Positions 53,365-61,940 of a stretch of 64,000 nucleotides of DNA are shown here, piece after piece. The stretch spans positions 4,072,001 to 4,136,000 of the forward strand of contig NZ_JACCFE010000002.1 of assembly GCF_014256275.1 (NCBI RefSeq), given 5' to 3'. The DNA comes from Rhodococcus sp. 4CII (GTDB lineage Bacteria > Actinomycetota > Actinomycetes > Mycobacteriales > Mycobacteriaceae). Under the pieces are notes generated by a model that was not told where the DNA came from, did not search any database, and saw nothing but the letters and a program-made list of their open reading frames with translations. Position numbers and translations under genes: made by a program. Each line of letters opens with the position of its first letter. Within the stretch, counting starts at the first letter, position 1.

Positions 53365-54134
53365 GCGCGGGCAATCCGACGCCGGGCCTCATCCGGCCGA
53401 TGATCGGCATCACCGGACGACGGTTCCGGCTGGGGCTGATCGACGGTCTGGACAAGCGCTACGGCCACCTGTACGCCGACAGCTTCATGTCCGACTTCTC
53501 GCAGCGAATCGCCAGGGCCGGTGGGGTTCCGGTGAACCTGCCCTACGATGCCGACCCGGATGCGCTGTGCTACTGGCTGGCCGGTGTGGTCATCACCGGC
53601 GGCCAGGATGTCCATCCGTCGTGCTGGGGTGGCGACCCGTCGGTGGTCCGCGACGTGGATCCGCGAGACGATCCGATGGTCCACGACCCGGATCGCGACG
53701 AGTTCGAGATCGCGCTCGTGCGTGCCGCGCTCGCCAGGCACATCCCGATTCTCGGGGTGTGCCGCGGCCTGCAGGTCCTGAACGTCGCTCTGGGCGGCAC
53801 GCTGATCGCCGACCTCCCGCCCGGCTCCGTCGAGCACCTGTCGGTGTCGCCTCCGCTCACCGACGGTGCCGACGACCACAAGGTGACGTTCGAGCCCGGT
53901 TCGATCGCGGAACGGCTGTTCGGCGCCAGCGCGGTGACCAACTCGTGGCACCACCAGGCGGTCGACCGCTGCGGTACCGGCCTCGTGGTCACGGGGCGCG
54001 CTACCGACGGCGTCGTCGAAGCGGTCGAGTTGCCGGGGGCCGCGGTGCTCGGCGTCCAGTGGCATCCCGAGTGGATGGAGCGCGACGATCCGGCGCTGAG
54101 CTGGATCGTCGCCGAGGGCAACCAGCGGGTCTGA
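53361..54134 (+). CDS. Class I gamma-glutamyl hydrolase (PuuD-like)
   Basis: A 257-residue glutamine-amidotransferase-fold hydrolase (peptidase C26). GVVITGGQDVHPSCW marks the active-site entrance, the nucleophile Cys is near residue 134 in ILGVCRGLQVLNVALGG, and the His-Glu pair is in GVQWHPEWM. PuuD-type enzymes remove the gamma-glutamyl group from oxidised amines. GTG 53361 overlaps the GS-like stop. The pairing of ligase and hydrolase mirrors PuuA/PuuD and the aniline AtdA1/AtdA2 pair. Confidence 0.92.
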   Translation: MSAGNPTPGLIRPMIGITGRRFRLGLIDGLDKRYGHLYADSFMSDFSQRIARAGGVPVNLPYDADPDALCYWLAGVVITGGQDVHPSCWGGDPSVVRDVDPRDDPMVHDPDRDEFEIALVRAALARHIPILGVCRGLQVLNVALGGTLIADLPPGSVEHLSVSPPLTDGADDHKVTFEPGSIAERLFGASAVTNSWHHQAVDRCGTGLVVTGRATDGVVEAVELPGAAVLGVQWHPEWMERDDPALSWIVAEGNQRV

Positions 54135-54150
54135 CCCGGGAAGAACTGTC

Positions 54151-54174
54151 GGCCGCCACCGAACGGTAGCGGCC
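54151..54174. terminator. Hairpin between convergent operon ends
   Basis: GGCCGC-N12-GCGGCC with an inner ACCG/CGGT pair lies between the hydrolase stop and the TetR stop. It is suited to end transcription from both sides. Confidence 0.6.
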
Positions 54175-54201
54175 CACAGTCTCTTTCGGGTCAATGCGGC
54201 A

Positions 54202-54882
54202 TCAATCCACGCTCACCCAGGACACGAGAGAACGCAGGGTCGGCTCGGGGGAATCCTTCGAAGGCTGGGGCGCCGACCCGGCGGAATCGCCGAGGTGGGC
54301 GGCCATCCACGTGTCGAGCACGCCGACGGTGAGTTCGATCTGAGGCTCGGCCGCTGTGCGGTTGGTGAACACCAGCCAGTTGAGCGCGAATCCGTCGGAC
54401 AACACCGACACGATGTATGTCAGCTCGTCGATGATTGTTGCGTCCACCGGCCGGCCCGCAGCGGTCGTGGCGGTCGCGAGGATCGACCGCATGGTCGCGA
54501 ATGCCTCGTTGTACACCGTCTCGCCCTGCTCGCCCTCCTGACGCTGGGCCCAGCTGATCAGCTCGACGGTCGCCGCGCCGAATTCCGGATTCGCCACGTA
54601 CCACTCCAGCAGGCCGCGCAACAGGGCACGGGCGGTGGTCGGCACGTCGCCATGGACGTCGTTGCGCGTCAATACCTCTCGATACTGCTGGCCGACGTGC
54701 TCGAAGACTGCTGCGAACAGTACCTCCTTCGAGTCGAAGCAGTAGTGCAGCGTGGCCAACGGAGCGTTCGCCTCCTGCGCGATGCGGCGGGTGGTGGCGC
54801 CCTCCACTCCGTGGGCGGCAATCATGCGCACGGCCGCCGCCACCAGTTCGGCGCGACGTTCGGCGGCGGGGATGCGAGCCAT
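54202..54882 (-). CDS. TetR-family regulator of the amine/BVMO cluster
   Basis: A 226-residue TetR protein. The helix-turn-helix is GATTRRIAQEANAPLATLHY then CFDSKEVLFAAVF (residues about 28-60); the C-terminal domain resembles the TetR_C_6-type ligand domain (LLRGLLEWYVANPEF). It lies between two operons of the cluster, with a perfect 12-bp inverted repeat about 140 bases upstream of its start. I infer that it represses the transporter, GS-like and ligase operons, which share parts of this repeat. Confidence 0.88.
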   Translation of the reverse strand: MARIPAAERRAELVAAAVRMIAAHGVEGATTRRIAQEANAPLATLHYCFDSKEVLFAAVFEHVGQQYREVLTRNDVHGDVPTTARALLRGLLEWYVANPEFGAATVELISWAQRQEGEQGETVYNEAFATMRSILATATTAAGRPVDATIIDELTYIVSVLSDGFALNWLVFTNRTAAEPQIELTVGVLDTWMAAHLGDSAGSAPQPSKDSPEPTLRSLVSWVSVD

Positions 54883-55239
54883 GCGTTCTCCTGTCGAATC
54901 AGAGATGAACAGATGATCAAGTCGGCCCCCACGTTACCAGCCGGATCGGTAAGCGGACTGCCGCAGGCACATCCGCGTCGTCGAGCGGAGAATTTCTCGA
55001 GCTGCGCGTTGAACGTTCAGATTTCACAGTCATTTGCCTTGATCGAATGACTGTGAACCGTTACCGTATGACCGGAATCACATTTCGACCCGCGTTGTGG
55101 CCGCGCTCCCACTTACGTCGGTTGGGTCGAGGTCGGGGGTCGGATGTCCGACCCGCTGGAGCTGCTCGGCCGTGATGACTACACCGCTATGTGCGCCGGC
55201 CTTCGGGCCCGCGTCTGATCACGACAATCGGAGAGATTC
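54883..55239. other. 357-bp divergent promoter region
   Basis: It contains the palindrome at 55023-55057. A frame from 55113 to 55218 reads PTYVGWVEVGGRMSDPLELL and then GRDDYTAMCAGLRARV, which looks protein-like but has no start upstream; a short ATG at 55144 would give 24 residues. I recognise no family and do not call it. Confidence 0.5.
55023..55057. promoter_or_regulatory. Perfect 12-bp inverted repeat, main operator candidate
   Basis: TTCACAGTCATT (55023-55034) and AATGACTGTGAA (55046-55057) are exact reverse complements separated by 11 bases. The repeat lies between the TetR gene and the MFS gene. Its right half, CTTGATCGAATGACTGTG, recurs in altered form at 56702-56719, and ten bases recur at 51246-51255. 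Confidence 0.75.
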
Positions 55240-56706
55240 ATGACAGAGATTCATCAGCAGGCCGGACTCGGCCGTGCGGGGACTGCCCGCCGGGCGCCGA
55301 GCAGGGGGGTGCTCATCGGTGTCGGCACGCTGCTGATCGTCCTGACCAACGCCGTCGTCTTCATCCTGCCGCCGCTGTTGCCGACCATCCAGGTGCAGTA
55401 CGGCCTCGCCACGGTGGCCGCGACGACGTGGGTCTACACGGCGCTGACCCTCGGCGGGGGAGCGGGTTTCATCCTGTTGCCGCGGCTCGCGGATCTGCAC
55501 GGCGACCGCAACGCCGCGGTGGCGGCGTCCGCACTGCTCGCGGTCGGCGCGCTCATTCCGGCCGTCGGGGACTCGTATCCGACGCTTCTGGTCGGCTGCG
55601 CGTTGATGGGCTTCGGTGGTGCGGCGCAGTTGCTTCCGCTCGGTTTCCTGCGTCGCAATCTGGGCGAGGAGGGCATCGCGGTGGGGGTCGCGGTTCTGGT
55701 CATCGCCACCGGTGTCGGGATCGTCGTGGGCATGATCGGCGGCGGGTTCATCGTCGAAAGCCTGTCGCTGCGGGGCTTCTTCGTCATCCTCACCGCGGTG
55801 TGCGCGGCGACGACCATTGCGTGCTATGCCTCGATTCCACACGCCCCGCCCGCCGAGCGGGGCGGTCGGATCGGAGTACTCGGCACGGTGTGGATGATCG
55901 CGTGGGTCGCGGCGATCCTGCTGACTCTGACGCAGGGCCTCGTGTGGGGTGTTGCGGCACTGATTCCGTTGGTGGGCGGCATCGTCGGGGGCATCGCGTG
56001 GGTGCGCGTCGAGCGCCGGTCGACCGCGGCGGTGTTCGACGTCGCGCTGATGAAGGCGCCGCTGGTCACCGCGTCGTGTCTGTGCATCGCGTTGTTCGCG
56101 GCGGTGAACTCGGCCTTCATGCTGCTGCTGAGCACCTATGCCCAGGTCGTTCCCGGGGATCTTCGTCCGGGCGACGCGTACGGGCTCGGGCTCAGCGCGC
56201 TGCAGACCGGCTGGCTGATGGTGCCGTTCGCGGCGGCGTTCTTGATCCGCGGAACCGTGCTCGACCGCGCCCTGGTCAACGGCCGTGGTGTGCCCGTCTT
56301 CGTCATCGGCGCGCTCGTCAGCGCCTCGGGGCTGACCTGGCTCGCCGTGGCGCACGAGCAGCAGTGGCACTACCTCGTGGGTGCTGCCGTCCTGGGTCTC
56401 GGGACCCGAATCGGCTACTCCGCGGGCTTCACGATGGTGCAGATGGCGGTGCCCGAGGAGAAGGCCGGGATGGCGGCCGGGATCGCCGGCACGTTCATGG
56501 CCGTGGGTTTCGCCCTCGGCACCGCACTGGTCAGCGGCGACCTCAGCGCATCCCTGGTCCCGATGGCCGGTACCGGTCTCGAGGTCGCCGCCCGAGGCCT
56601 CTACGGCATCGGCTACGGGCTGTCGGGAGTTCTCGCCCTGCTCGTCGTGGTGACCGTGCTGATCTCACGCGCTCGGACCGGACGGCGTGACAGTCAGATG
56701 TCTTGA
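55240..56706 (+). CDS. MFS transporter, 14-TM DHA2 type
   Basis: A 488-residue membrane protein with about 14 hydrophobic segments. The TM2-TM3 loop motif LPRLADLHGDRNAAV and the TM5 region ATGVGIVVGMIGGGF are characteristic of the drug:H+ antiporter-2 group. The cytoplasmic loop and later helices (LLSTYAQVVPGDLRPGDAYG) follow the family pattern. Members usually export, but some in catabolic clusters import the substrate. It is the first gene after the main palindrome, so it is likely induced together with the pathway. Confidence 0.88.
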   Translation: MTEIHQQAGLGRAGTARRAPSRGVLIGVGTLLIVLTNAVVFILPPLLPTIQVQYGLATVAATTWVYTALTLGGGAGFILLPRLADLHGDRNAAVAASALLAVGALIPAVGDSYPTLLVGCALMGFGGAAQLLPLGFLRRNLGEEGIAVGVAVLVIATGVGIVVGMIGGGFIVESLSLRGFFVILTAVCAATTIACYASIPHAPPAERGGRIGVLGTVWMIAWVAAILLTLTQGLVWGVAALIPLVGGIVGGIAWVRVERRSTAAVFDVALMKAPLVTASCLCIALFAAVNSAFMLLLSTYAQVVPGDLRPGDAYGLGLSALQTGWLMVPFAAAFLIRGTVLDRALVNGRGVPVFVIGALVSASGLTWLAVAHEQQWHYLVGAAVLGLGTRIGYSAGFTMVQMAVPEEKAGMAAGIAGTFMAVGFALGTALVSGDLSASLVPMAGTGLEVAARGLYGIGYGLSGVLALLVVVTVLISRARTGRRDSQMS

Positions 56707-56719
56707 TCATTTGACTATG
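56702..56719. promoter_or_regulatory. Third copy of the regulon element, before the ligase operon
   Basis: CTTGATCATTTGACTATG matches the right half of the 55023-55057 palindrome at 14 of 18 positions. It overlaps the end of the MFS gene and lies about 160 bases upstream of the acyl-CoA ligase start. Confidence 0.55.
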
Positions 56720-56876
56720 TTCTTTTAGGCTATGGCTGAGACCACAGTCAGGCGCCATCCGCCGATCGGAGGGCTGCGGCCCACGAGCTCACCGCGGATG
56801 CGCCGTCACGACATCAGATCGCGAGTTGCAACCGCATCGGCGCCGCCTCGCACCGACAAGCCCGAAGAGGATGACC

Positions 56877-58499
56877 ATGACCGGAGTCGAATCAGTTCAC
56901 CGGGACCGCGCGATCGCACTCGATCGCATCGCTGTGGACCCGCCGATCGACACCCTCGTCGGCCTGCTGGCGAACCGGGTCGCAACCTCGCCCGACCGCG
57001 AGTTTCTTAGGTTTCCGGAAGGGTCGTGGACCTTCGGCGAGATCGACGACTGGACCTCGCGCCTGGCGCACCGCCTGGTCGCCGAGGACGGGGTCCGCGC
57101 GGGCGACCGAGTCGCGATCATGCTGCCCAACGTCGTGCAGTGGCCGATCGCCTGGCTCGCGATCCTCAAGGCCGGCTGCGTCGCGGTGCCGGTGAACTCG
57201 TCGTACCAGAGCGCCGATCTCGAATTCGTGTTGCGGGACTCCGGCGCCCGGGTGTTGTTCACCGACGCCGGTCACACCCCGCTCGTCGAGGAGGTGCGTG
57301 CCGCGAACGGCGATTTGGGGAACGTGCGCATCGTCGACGCAGGGTCGCGCAGCGAGCTCGCGCGGTATCCGGCGGACAGGCCGGGGGCCGCCGTCACCGG
57401 CGAGACACTCGCGAACCTTCAGTACACCTCGGGGACAACGGGGTTCCCGAAGGCGTGCATACTGACCCACGACTACTGGGTCCGGCTGGGGTGGATCTGC
57501 GCCGGCGCGGCGGGACTCGGGTTCGACGATGTGGTGCTCACGTCGCAGCCGTTCTCGTACATGGACCCGCAGTGGAACACCTCGCTGTGCCTCACGATCG
57601 GCGCGCCGCTCGTGGTGCTGCCCCGATTTTCCGCGTCGGGTTTCATGGCGGACGTCCGGCGGCACCGGGCCACGTTCTGTTACGTGCTCGGCTCGATGCC
57701 CACGCTTCTGTTCAAGCAGGCGCCGAACCCGCAGGACCGCGACAACGACCTGCGCCTCGTGCTGTGCTCGGCGATCCCCGTCGCGCTGCACGCCGAGCTC
57801 GAACAGCGTTGGGGCGCACCGTGGCGGGAGATCTTCGGGATGACCGAGAGTGGGGTCGACCTGGTCAGCGTCCCCGAGAGCATCGCCGACGTCGGCAGCG
57901 GGCGGTTGGGGCAGCCGGTTCCCACCAAGCGGGTCCGGGTGGTCGATCCGCAGGGCGGGGACGTTGCCGAGGGCGAATCCGGCGAGCTCATCACGTCGGG
58001 CAGACCGATGATGCTCGGCTACTGGAACCGCCCCGAAGACACCGCGCAGGTCTTGCGCGACGGCTGGCTGCACACCGGCGATGTCGCGGTCCACGGGGCG
58101 GGCGGCTACCGCCTGGTGGGGCGGATCAAGGACATGGTCCGCCGCGGCGGGGAGAACATCGCGAGCGCCGAGGTCGAACGCGTCCTCGAGCGGGACGACA
58201 CCGTCGTCGCGACAGCGGTGGTCGGCGTCCCGGACGAGCTGTTCGGCGAGGAGGTCAAGGCCTTCGTGCAGCTGACCTCCGGTACCCCGGAGAGCCGCGC
58301 GACCGCCGAACGGATCGTCGACGGAGCACGAAAACAGCTCGCGCGCTTCAAGGTTCCGCGCTACATCGAGTTTGTCGCCGATTTCCCGCGCACCCCGTCC
58401 GAGCGTGTGTCGAAGCCGGCACTGAAGGCGCGCTCCGCCGAGCATCCCGGCATCACCTACGACCTGCAGCCGCCGCGTATCACCGGCACCGGCAACTGA
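56877..58499 (+). CDS. Acyl-CoA ligase (AMP-dependent synthetase, CaiC/FadD-like)
   Basis: A 540-residue adenylate-forming enzyme. The P-loop motif is LQYTSGTTGFPKACILTHDY, the aromatic A5 motif is EIFGMTESG, the A7 motif is DGWLHTGDVAV, the hinge is GRIKDMVRRGGENIASAEVE, and the A10 Lys is in PSERVSKPALK. It activates a carboxylic acid to acyl-CoA with ATP. GAAGAGG lies 7 bases before ATG 56877; ATG 56871 is an alternative. It opens an operon whose later genes act on CoA thioesters, so it probably activates the amino acid or acid released in the earlier steps. Confidence 0.92.
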   Translation: MTGVESVHRDRAIALDRIAVDPPIDTLVGLLANRVATSPDREFLRFPEGSWTFGEIDDWTSRLAHRLVAEDGVRAGDRVAIMLPNVVQWPIAWLAILKAGCVAVPVNSSYQSADLEFVLRDSGARVLFTDAGHTPLVEEVRAANGDLGNVRIVDAGSRSELARYPADRPGAAVTGETLANLQYTSGTTGFPKACILTHDYWVRLGWICAGAAGLGFDDVVLTSQPFSYMDPQWNTSLCLTIGAPLVVLPRFSASGFMADVRRHRATFCYVLGSMPTLLFKQAPNPQDRDNDLRLVLCSAIPVALHAELEQRWGAPWREIFGMTESGVDLVSVPESIADVGSGRLGQPVPTKRVRVVDPQGGDVAEGESGELITSGRPMMLGYWNRPEDTAQVLRDGWLHTGDVAVHGAGGYRLVGRIKDMVRRGGENIASAEVERVLERDDTVVATAVVGVPDELFGEEVKAFVQLTSGTPESRATAERIVDGARKQLARFKVPRYIEFVADFPRTPSERVSKPALKARSAEHPGITYDLQPPRITGTGN

Positions 58500-58509
58500 G
58501 GAGCCCGAC

Positions 58510-59289
58510 ATGACCGACAACTACCTGGACGTGCACATCGACCACGACGTCGCGGTGCTCACGCTGAATCGTCCCGCGAAGCTGAACGTGGTGGACGTGG
58601 CCACAAGGGTGCTGCTCGCGCAGACGATCCGCCGGTTAGGGACGGGCGAGATCGTGCGCGGGATCGTACTCACGGGCACCGGACGGGCCTTCTCCGCCGG
58701 TGAGGACCTGCAGACCGTGCCGACCGACTACGACGAGATCCGCGAGGCCTTCGCGACCTTCCACGACATCACCCGGGCGATTCTCGAGACGAAGGTCCCC
58801 GTGATCGCTGCCGTGAACGGGATCGCGGTCGGCGGCGCCTCGGAGATCACGCTGTGCTGCGACTCCCGGATCGGCTCCCCCCGGGCCGAGTACTACCAGC
58901 CGGAGAACCACCGCGGGATCATCGTCTCGAATGCCTCAAGCTTCCTGCTGGGCCGCCTGGTACGCAACCACGCGATGCGAATCATTCTGGGCTCGAACCG
59001 AATCGACGCGGGCGAGGCCCTGCAGATCGGGTTGCTCGACGAGATCGTGCCCCCGGCATCACTCGTGGACCGCGCGGTCGAGCTGATCGGACAGTGGAAC
59101 TCCGATCCCCGTACCACCGCACTGCACCTGGGTCTGCTGCGGCCGCGCCCCGAAGACATCGAGGCTGCGTTCGCCCGTGAAGACGACGCCGCCCGCCAGT
59201 CGTGGGAGTCCGGTGCCTTCACCGAGGGCATCGAGGGCTTCTGGGCATCGAAGAACGCGGCGCCGACAGCGCCCGCGCAGAGCAACTGA
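58510..59289 (+). CDS. Enoyl-CoA hydratase/isomerase family protein
   Basis: A 259-residue crotonase-fold enzyme. The oxyanion segments are GTGRAFSAGEDLQT and AAVNGIAVGGASEI; both catalytic glutamates seem present (ASEITLCCD and YQPENHRGIIV). It starts 11 bases after the ligase stop, with GAGGAGCCCGAC upstream. It could hydrate the enoyl-CoA made by the ammonia-lyase-like enzyme at the end of the operon, or carry out an isomerisation or hydrolysis. Confidence 0.9.
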   Translation: MTDNYLDVHIDHDVAVLTLNRPAKLNVVDVATRVLLAQTIRRLGTGEIVRGIVLTGTGRAFSAGEDLQTVPTDYDEIREAFATFHDITRAILETKVPVIAAVNGIAVGGASEITLCCDSRIGSPRAEYYQPENHRGIIVSNASSFLLGRLVRNHAMRIILGSNRIDAGEALQIGLLDEIVPPASLVDRAVELIGQWNSDPRTTALHLGLLRPRPEDIEAAFAREDDAARQSWESGAFTEGIEGFWASKNAAPTAPAQSN

Positions 59290-59303
59290 GATCGGAGACG
59301 ATG

Positions 59304-60398
59304 ATGATAACCACCGAAGCAGCACTTCTCACCGCGGTCAACGAGCCGCTGCAATTCGCCGAGATCCAGGTCGACGAACCGGAACCCAATGAGGTCCGCA
59401 TCGCGGTCTCCAATGTGGGCCTGTGCCACAGCGACCTGCACTACATGACCGGATCGGTGCACGCCGACCTGCCGGTGGTGGTCGGCCACGAGGTGGCGGG
59501 CATCGTCGAGACCGTCGGCTCGGCGGTGACCTCGTTGCGTCCGGGCGACCGCGTCGTCGGCGCCCTCACGCCCTCGTGCGGGTTGTGCCGCAACTGCGCG
59601 GCCGGGCACTCGACGCAGTGCCAGCACGTCTCTCGGATCCGGCAGCGGCAGCGTCCGGCGTTCCAGCTGCCGGGAGGCCAGGCCGTCGAGCGACTCGGCG
59701 ACATCGGCGCGTTTTCACGCCACACCCTGATGCGGGAGAACTCGCTGGTGAAGTTGCCCGACGAGGTGGGGCTGGACGTCGGGTGCCTGCTGTCGTGCTG
59801 CATCGTCACCGGCATCGGGGCCGTCTTCCGCGGTGCGCAGGTACGCCCCGGTGCCACTGTGGCCGTGATCGGCTGCGGCGGTGTCGGTTCGGCCATCATC
59901 CAGGGCGCGCGGCTCGCCGGTGCCTCGGCGATCGTCGCCGTGGATCTCGACGACGTCCGGCTCGCGGCGGCACGCACATACGGTGCCACGCACGTCGTGA
60001 ACGGCGCGGCCGACGTTCCCACCGAGATCCGGAAGGTGCTCGGCGACGGGGTGGACTATTCGTTCGAGGCCGTCGGTTCCGCGCGCACCGCGGCAACCGC
60101 GCTGTCGGTCCTGCGCGCCACGGGGACCGCCTGCCTGGTGGGCATCGCACCCGACGGCACCGACCTCACCGTCCCGGCGTCGGACTTCTTCTTCGGTGAG
60201 AAGCGCCTCATCGGCTCTTACATGGGCTCGGGCCAAGCGCACGAGGACATCACCCAGTTCGCGCGGCTGTATCTGCAGGGTCGCCTCCTGCTCGACGAGA
60301 TGGTCAGTGACGTGATCCCGTTCGGCGAGGTCGACAAGGGCTTCGAGGCGATGAAGTCGGGCGAGGTGACCCGCATCGTCGCCGACCTCACCGTGTGA
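59304..60398 (+). CDS. Zinc-dependent alcohol dehydrogenase (class III/AdhC-like)
   Basis: A 364-residue medium-chain dehydrogenase. The catalytic-zinc segment is NVGLCHSDLHYM with GHEVAGIVETVG, the structural-zinc Cys set is PSCGLCRNCAAGHSTQC, and the NAD motif is VIGCGGVGSAIIQGARLAGA with an Asp after it (VDLDDVRL), which favours NAD over NADP. ATG 59304 is chosen for its spacing to GGAG; ATG 59301 is the alternative. It may oxidise a hydroxyl group to the ketone used by the BVMO, or the alcohol made by the esterase. Confidence 0.9.
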   Translation: MITTEAALLTAVNEPLQFAEIQVDEPEPNEVRIAVSNVGLCHSDLHYMTGSVHADLPVVVGHEVAGIVETVGSAVTSLRPGDRVVGALTPSCGLCRNCAAGHSTQCQHVSRIRQRQRPAFQLPGGQAVERLGDIGAFSRHTLMRENSLVKLPDEVGLDVGCLLSCCIVTGIGAVFRGAQVRPGATVAVIGCGGVGSAIIQGARLAGASAIVAVDLDDVRLAAARTYGATHVVNGAADVPTEIRKVLGDGVDYSFEAVGSARTAATALSVLRATGTACLVGIAPDGTDLTVPASDFFFGEKRLIGSYMGSGQAHEDITQFARLYLQGRLLLDEMVSDVIPFGEVDKGFEAMKSGEVTRIVADLTV

Positions 60399-60447
60399 TC
60401 ACGCCGACTCCATTCACACCCGAAAGACCCATCGAAGGAGGCCGCAG

Positions 60448-61905
60448 ATGTCGAATACGCAACTGCCCCAGCCGATCAACTACATCGCGGACGAGTGGTC
60501 CGAGTGCGCGGCGATCCCGGACGCGTGGAATCTCGACCCCAATACCGGCCGGCCCGTCCACCGCGCCGTCACCACCGGCCCGGACGACCTCGAGCGCGCC
60601 CTGCGCCATGCCGAGCGCTCGTACGGCTTCGAACGCTGGGACGACGCGGCGAACGAGGAACGGGCGGCGGTCATCGAGCGTGCGGCCGACGTCGTCGAGG
60701 CCCGGATCGAGGACATCGCCCGCACCGATGCCCTCACCAGCGGCGTCCCGATCGCGAAGGCGCGGATGGTCGCGGCGTTCCTTCCGCACCGGATCCGTTC
60801 GGCGGCGGCGGAGCTGCGCGCCATCCCGCGCCGCACGGCGCTGGACGCCGGTGGCCGCGACGTGCGGCTGTACAAGGTCCCGTGGGGTCCCGCCGCCATC
60901 CTGACCCCGTGGAACGGGCCGAGTTTCATTCCCGCCGCGAAGACGGTGAGCGCCCTCGCCGCCGGCTGCCCGGTCATCCTCAAACCGTCGGAGCACGCGC
61001 CGAGCAGCGCCCAGATCGTCGTCGAGTGCTTCGTCAAGGCCGGGCTGCCCGACGGTGCGCTGCAACTCGTCCACGGCGCGGGAGACGTCGGCGCCGCGAT
61101 CACCGGCGATCCCCGCGTGAAGATCGTCTCGTTCACCGGCGGCCCGAACGCGGGGCGCGCGATCGCCCGCGCGGCCGCGGAAGACTTCAAGGTTCTCCAA
61201 CTCGAGCTCGGCGGCAACAACCCGGCCCTGGTGCTGGACGACGCCGACATCGACGTGGCCGCCGACGGAATCCTCGACGGGATGACCAAGCTCAACGGTC
61301 AGTGGTGTGAGGGGCCCGGAAAGGTGCTGGCGCACAAGAGCCTCGTCGGGCCGCTGCTCGACGCGCTGCTCGATCGCATCGCCCGCATCGACATCGGGCA
61401 CTCGCTCGACGAGAACACCCAGCTGGGTCCGATCTCGAACGCTCCGCACTTCGCCACGCTGCAGAGCCGGATCGAAGGGTTGCGGGCCCACGGCGCGACA
61501 ATCCATCAGCCCGCACAGCTACCCGCACTCGAAGGGTTCTTCCTGTCCCCCACAGTGGCTTCGGGAGTCGGTGCGTCGGTGGCGACCGCCGAGCTGTTCG
61601 GGCCACTTGTCAGCCTGCACGCCGTGGATTCCGACGAGGACGCACTGCGCGTTGCCAACGCAAACCCGTCGGGTCTGGACGCGTACGTGTTCGGCGGCGA
61701 CGTGGAGCGCGCCGTCGAGGTCGGATCCCGGGTGCTGTCGGGCGAGGTACGCGTGAACGGCGCGAAGATCGCCGATCTCGGCGACGGTTCGGCTCAGAGC
61801 TTCTGGGGCGCTTCCGGAATCGGCGGCCACGCTCCCGGCGAGTCCGTCCGGGTGTTCTGCGGGGACCGCGTGGTCGGCGTCGATTCACCCGACCTTCCCC
61901 TGTAA
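60448..61905 (+). CDS. Aldehyde dehydrogenase
   Basis: A 485-residue NAD(P)-dependent ALDH. The conserved Asn is in LTPWNGPSFI, the Glu motif is LQLELGGNNPALVL, and the catalytic Cys is in NGQWCEGPGKVL, where QWC replaces the common GQxC pattern; E/GP in ELFGPLVSL and the C-terminal SGEVRVNG follow. GGAGG lies before ATG 60448. In a gamma-glutamyl route it would oxidise the gamma-glutamyl-amino-aldehyde as PuuC does; alternatively it acts on an aldehyde from Baeyer-Villiger cleavage. Confidence 0.9.
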   Translation: MSNTQLPQPINYIADEWSECAAIPDAWNLDPNTGRPVHRAVTTGPDDLERALRHAERSYGFERWDDAANEERAAVIERAADVVEARIEDIARTDALTSGVPIAKARMVAAFLPHRIRSAAAELRAIPRRTALDAGGRDVRLYKVPWGPAAILTPWNGPSFIPAAKTVSALAAGCPVILKPSEHAPSSAQIVVECFVKAGLPDGALQLVHGAGDVGAAITGDPRVKIVSFTGGPNAGRAIARAAAEDFKVLQLELGGNNPALVLDDADIDVAADGILDGMTKLNGQWCEGPGKVLAHKSLVGPLLDALLDRIARIDIGHSLDENTQLGPISNAPHFATLQSRIEGLRAHGATIHQPAQLPALEGFFLSPTVASGVGASVATAELFGPLVSLHAVDSDEDALRVANANPSGLDAYVFGGDVERAVEVGSRVLSGEVRVNGAKIADLGDGSAQSFWGASGIGGHAPGESVRVFCGDRVVGVDSPDLPL

Positions 61906-61940
61906 CGAGCATTGATCAATTCAACGAAAGCAGCAATCCC

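Noticed and set aside
55144..55218. 24-codon ORF before the MFS gene
   Set aside because: Protein-like sequence continues upstream without a start; no family was recognised, so it is mentioned only in the promoter region entry.
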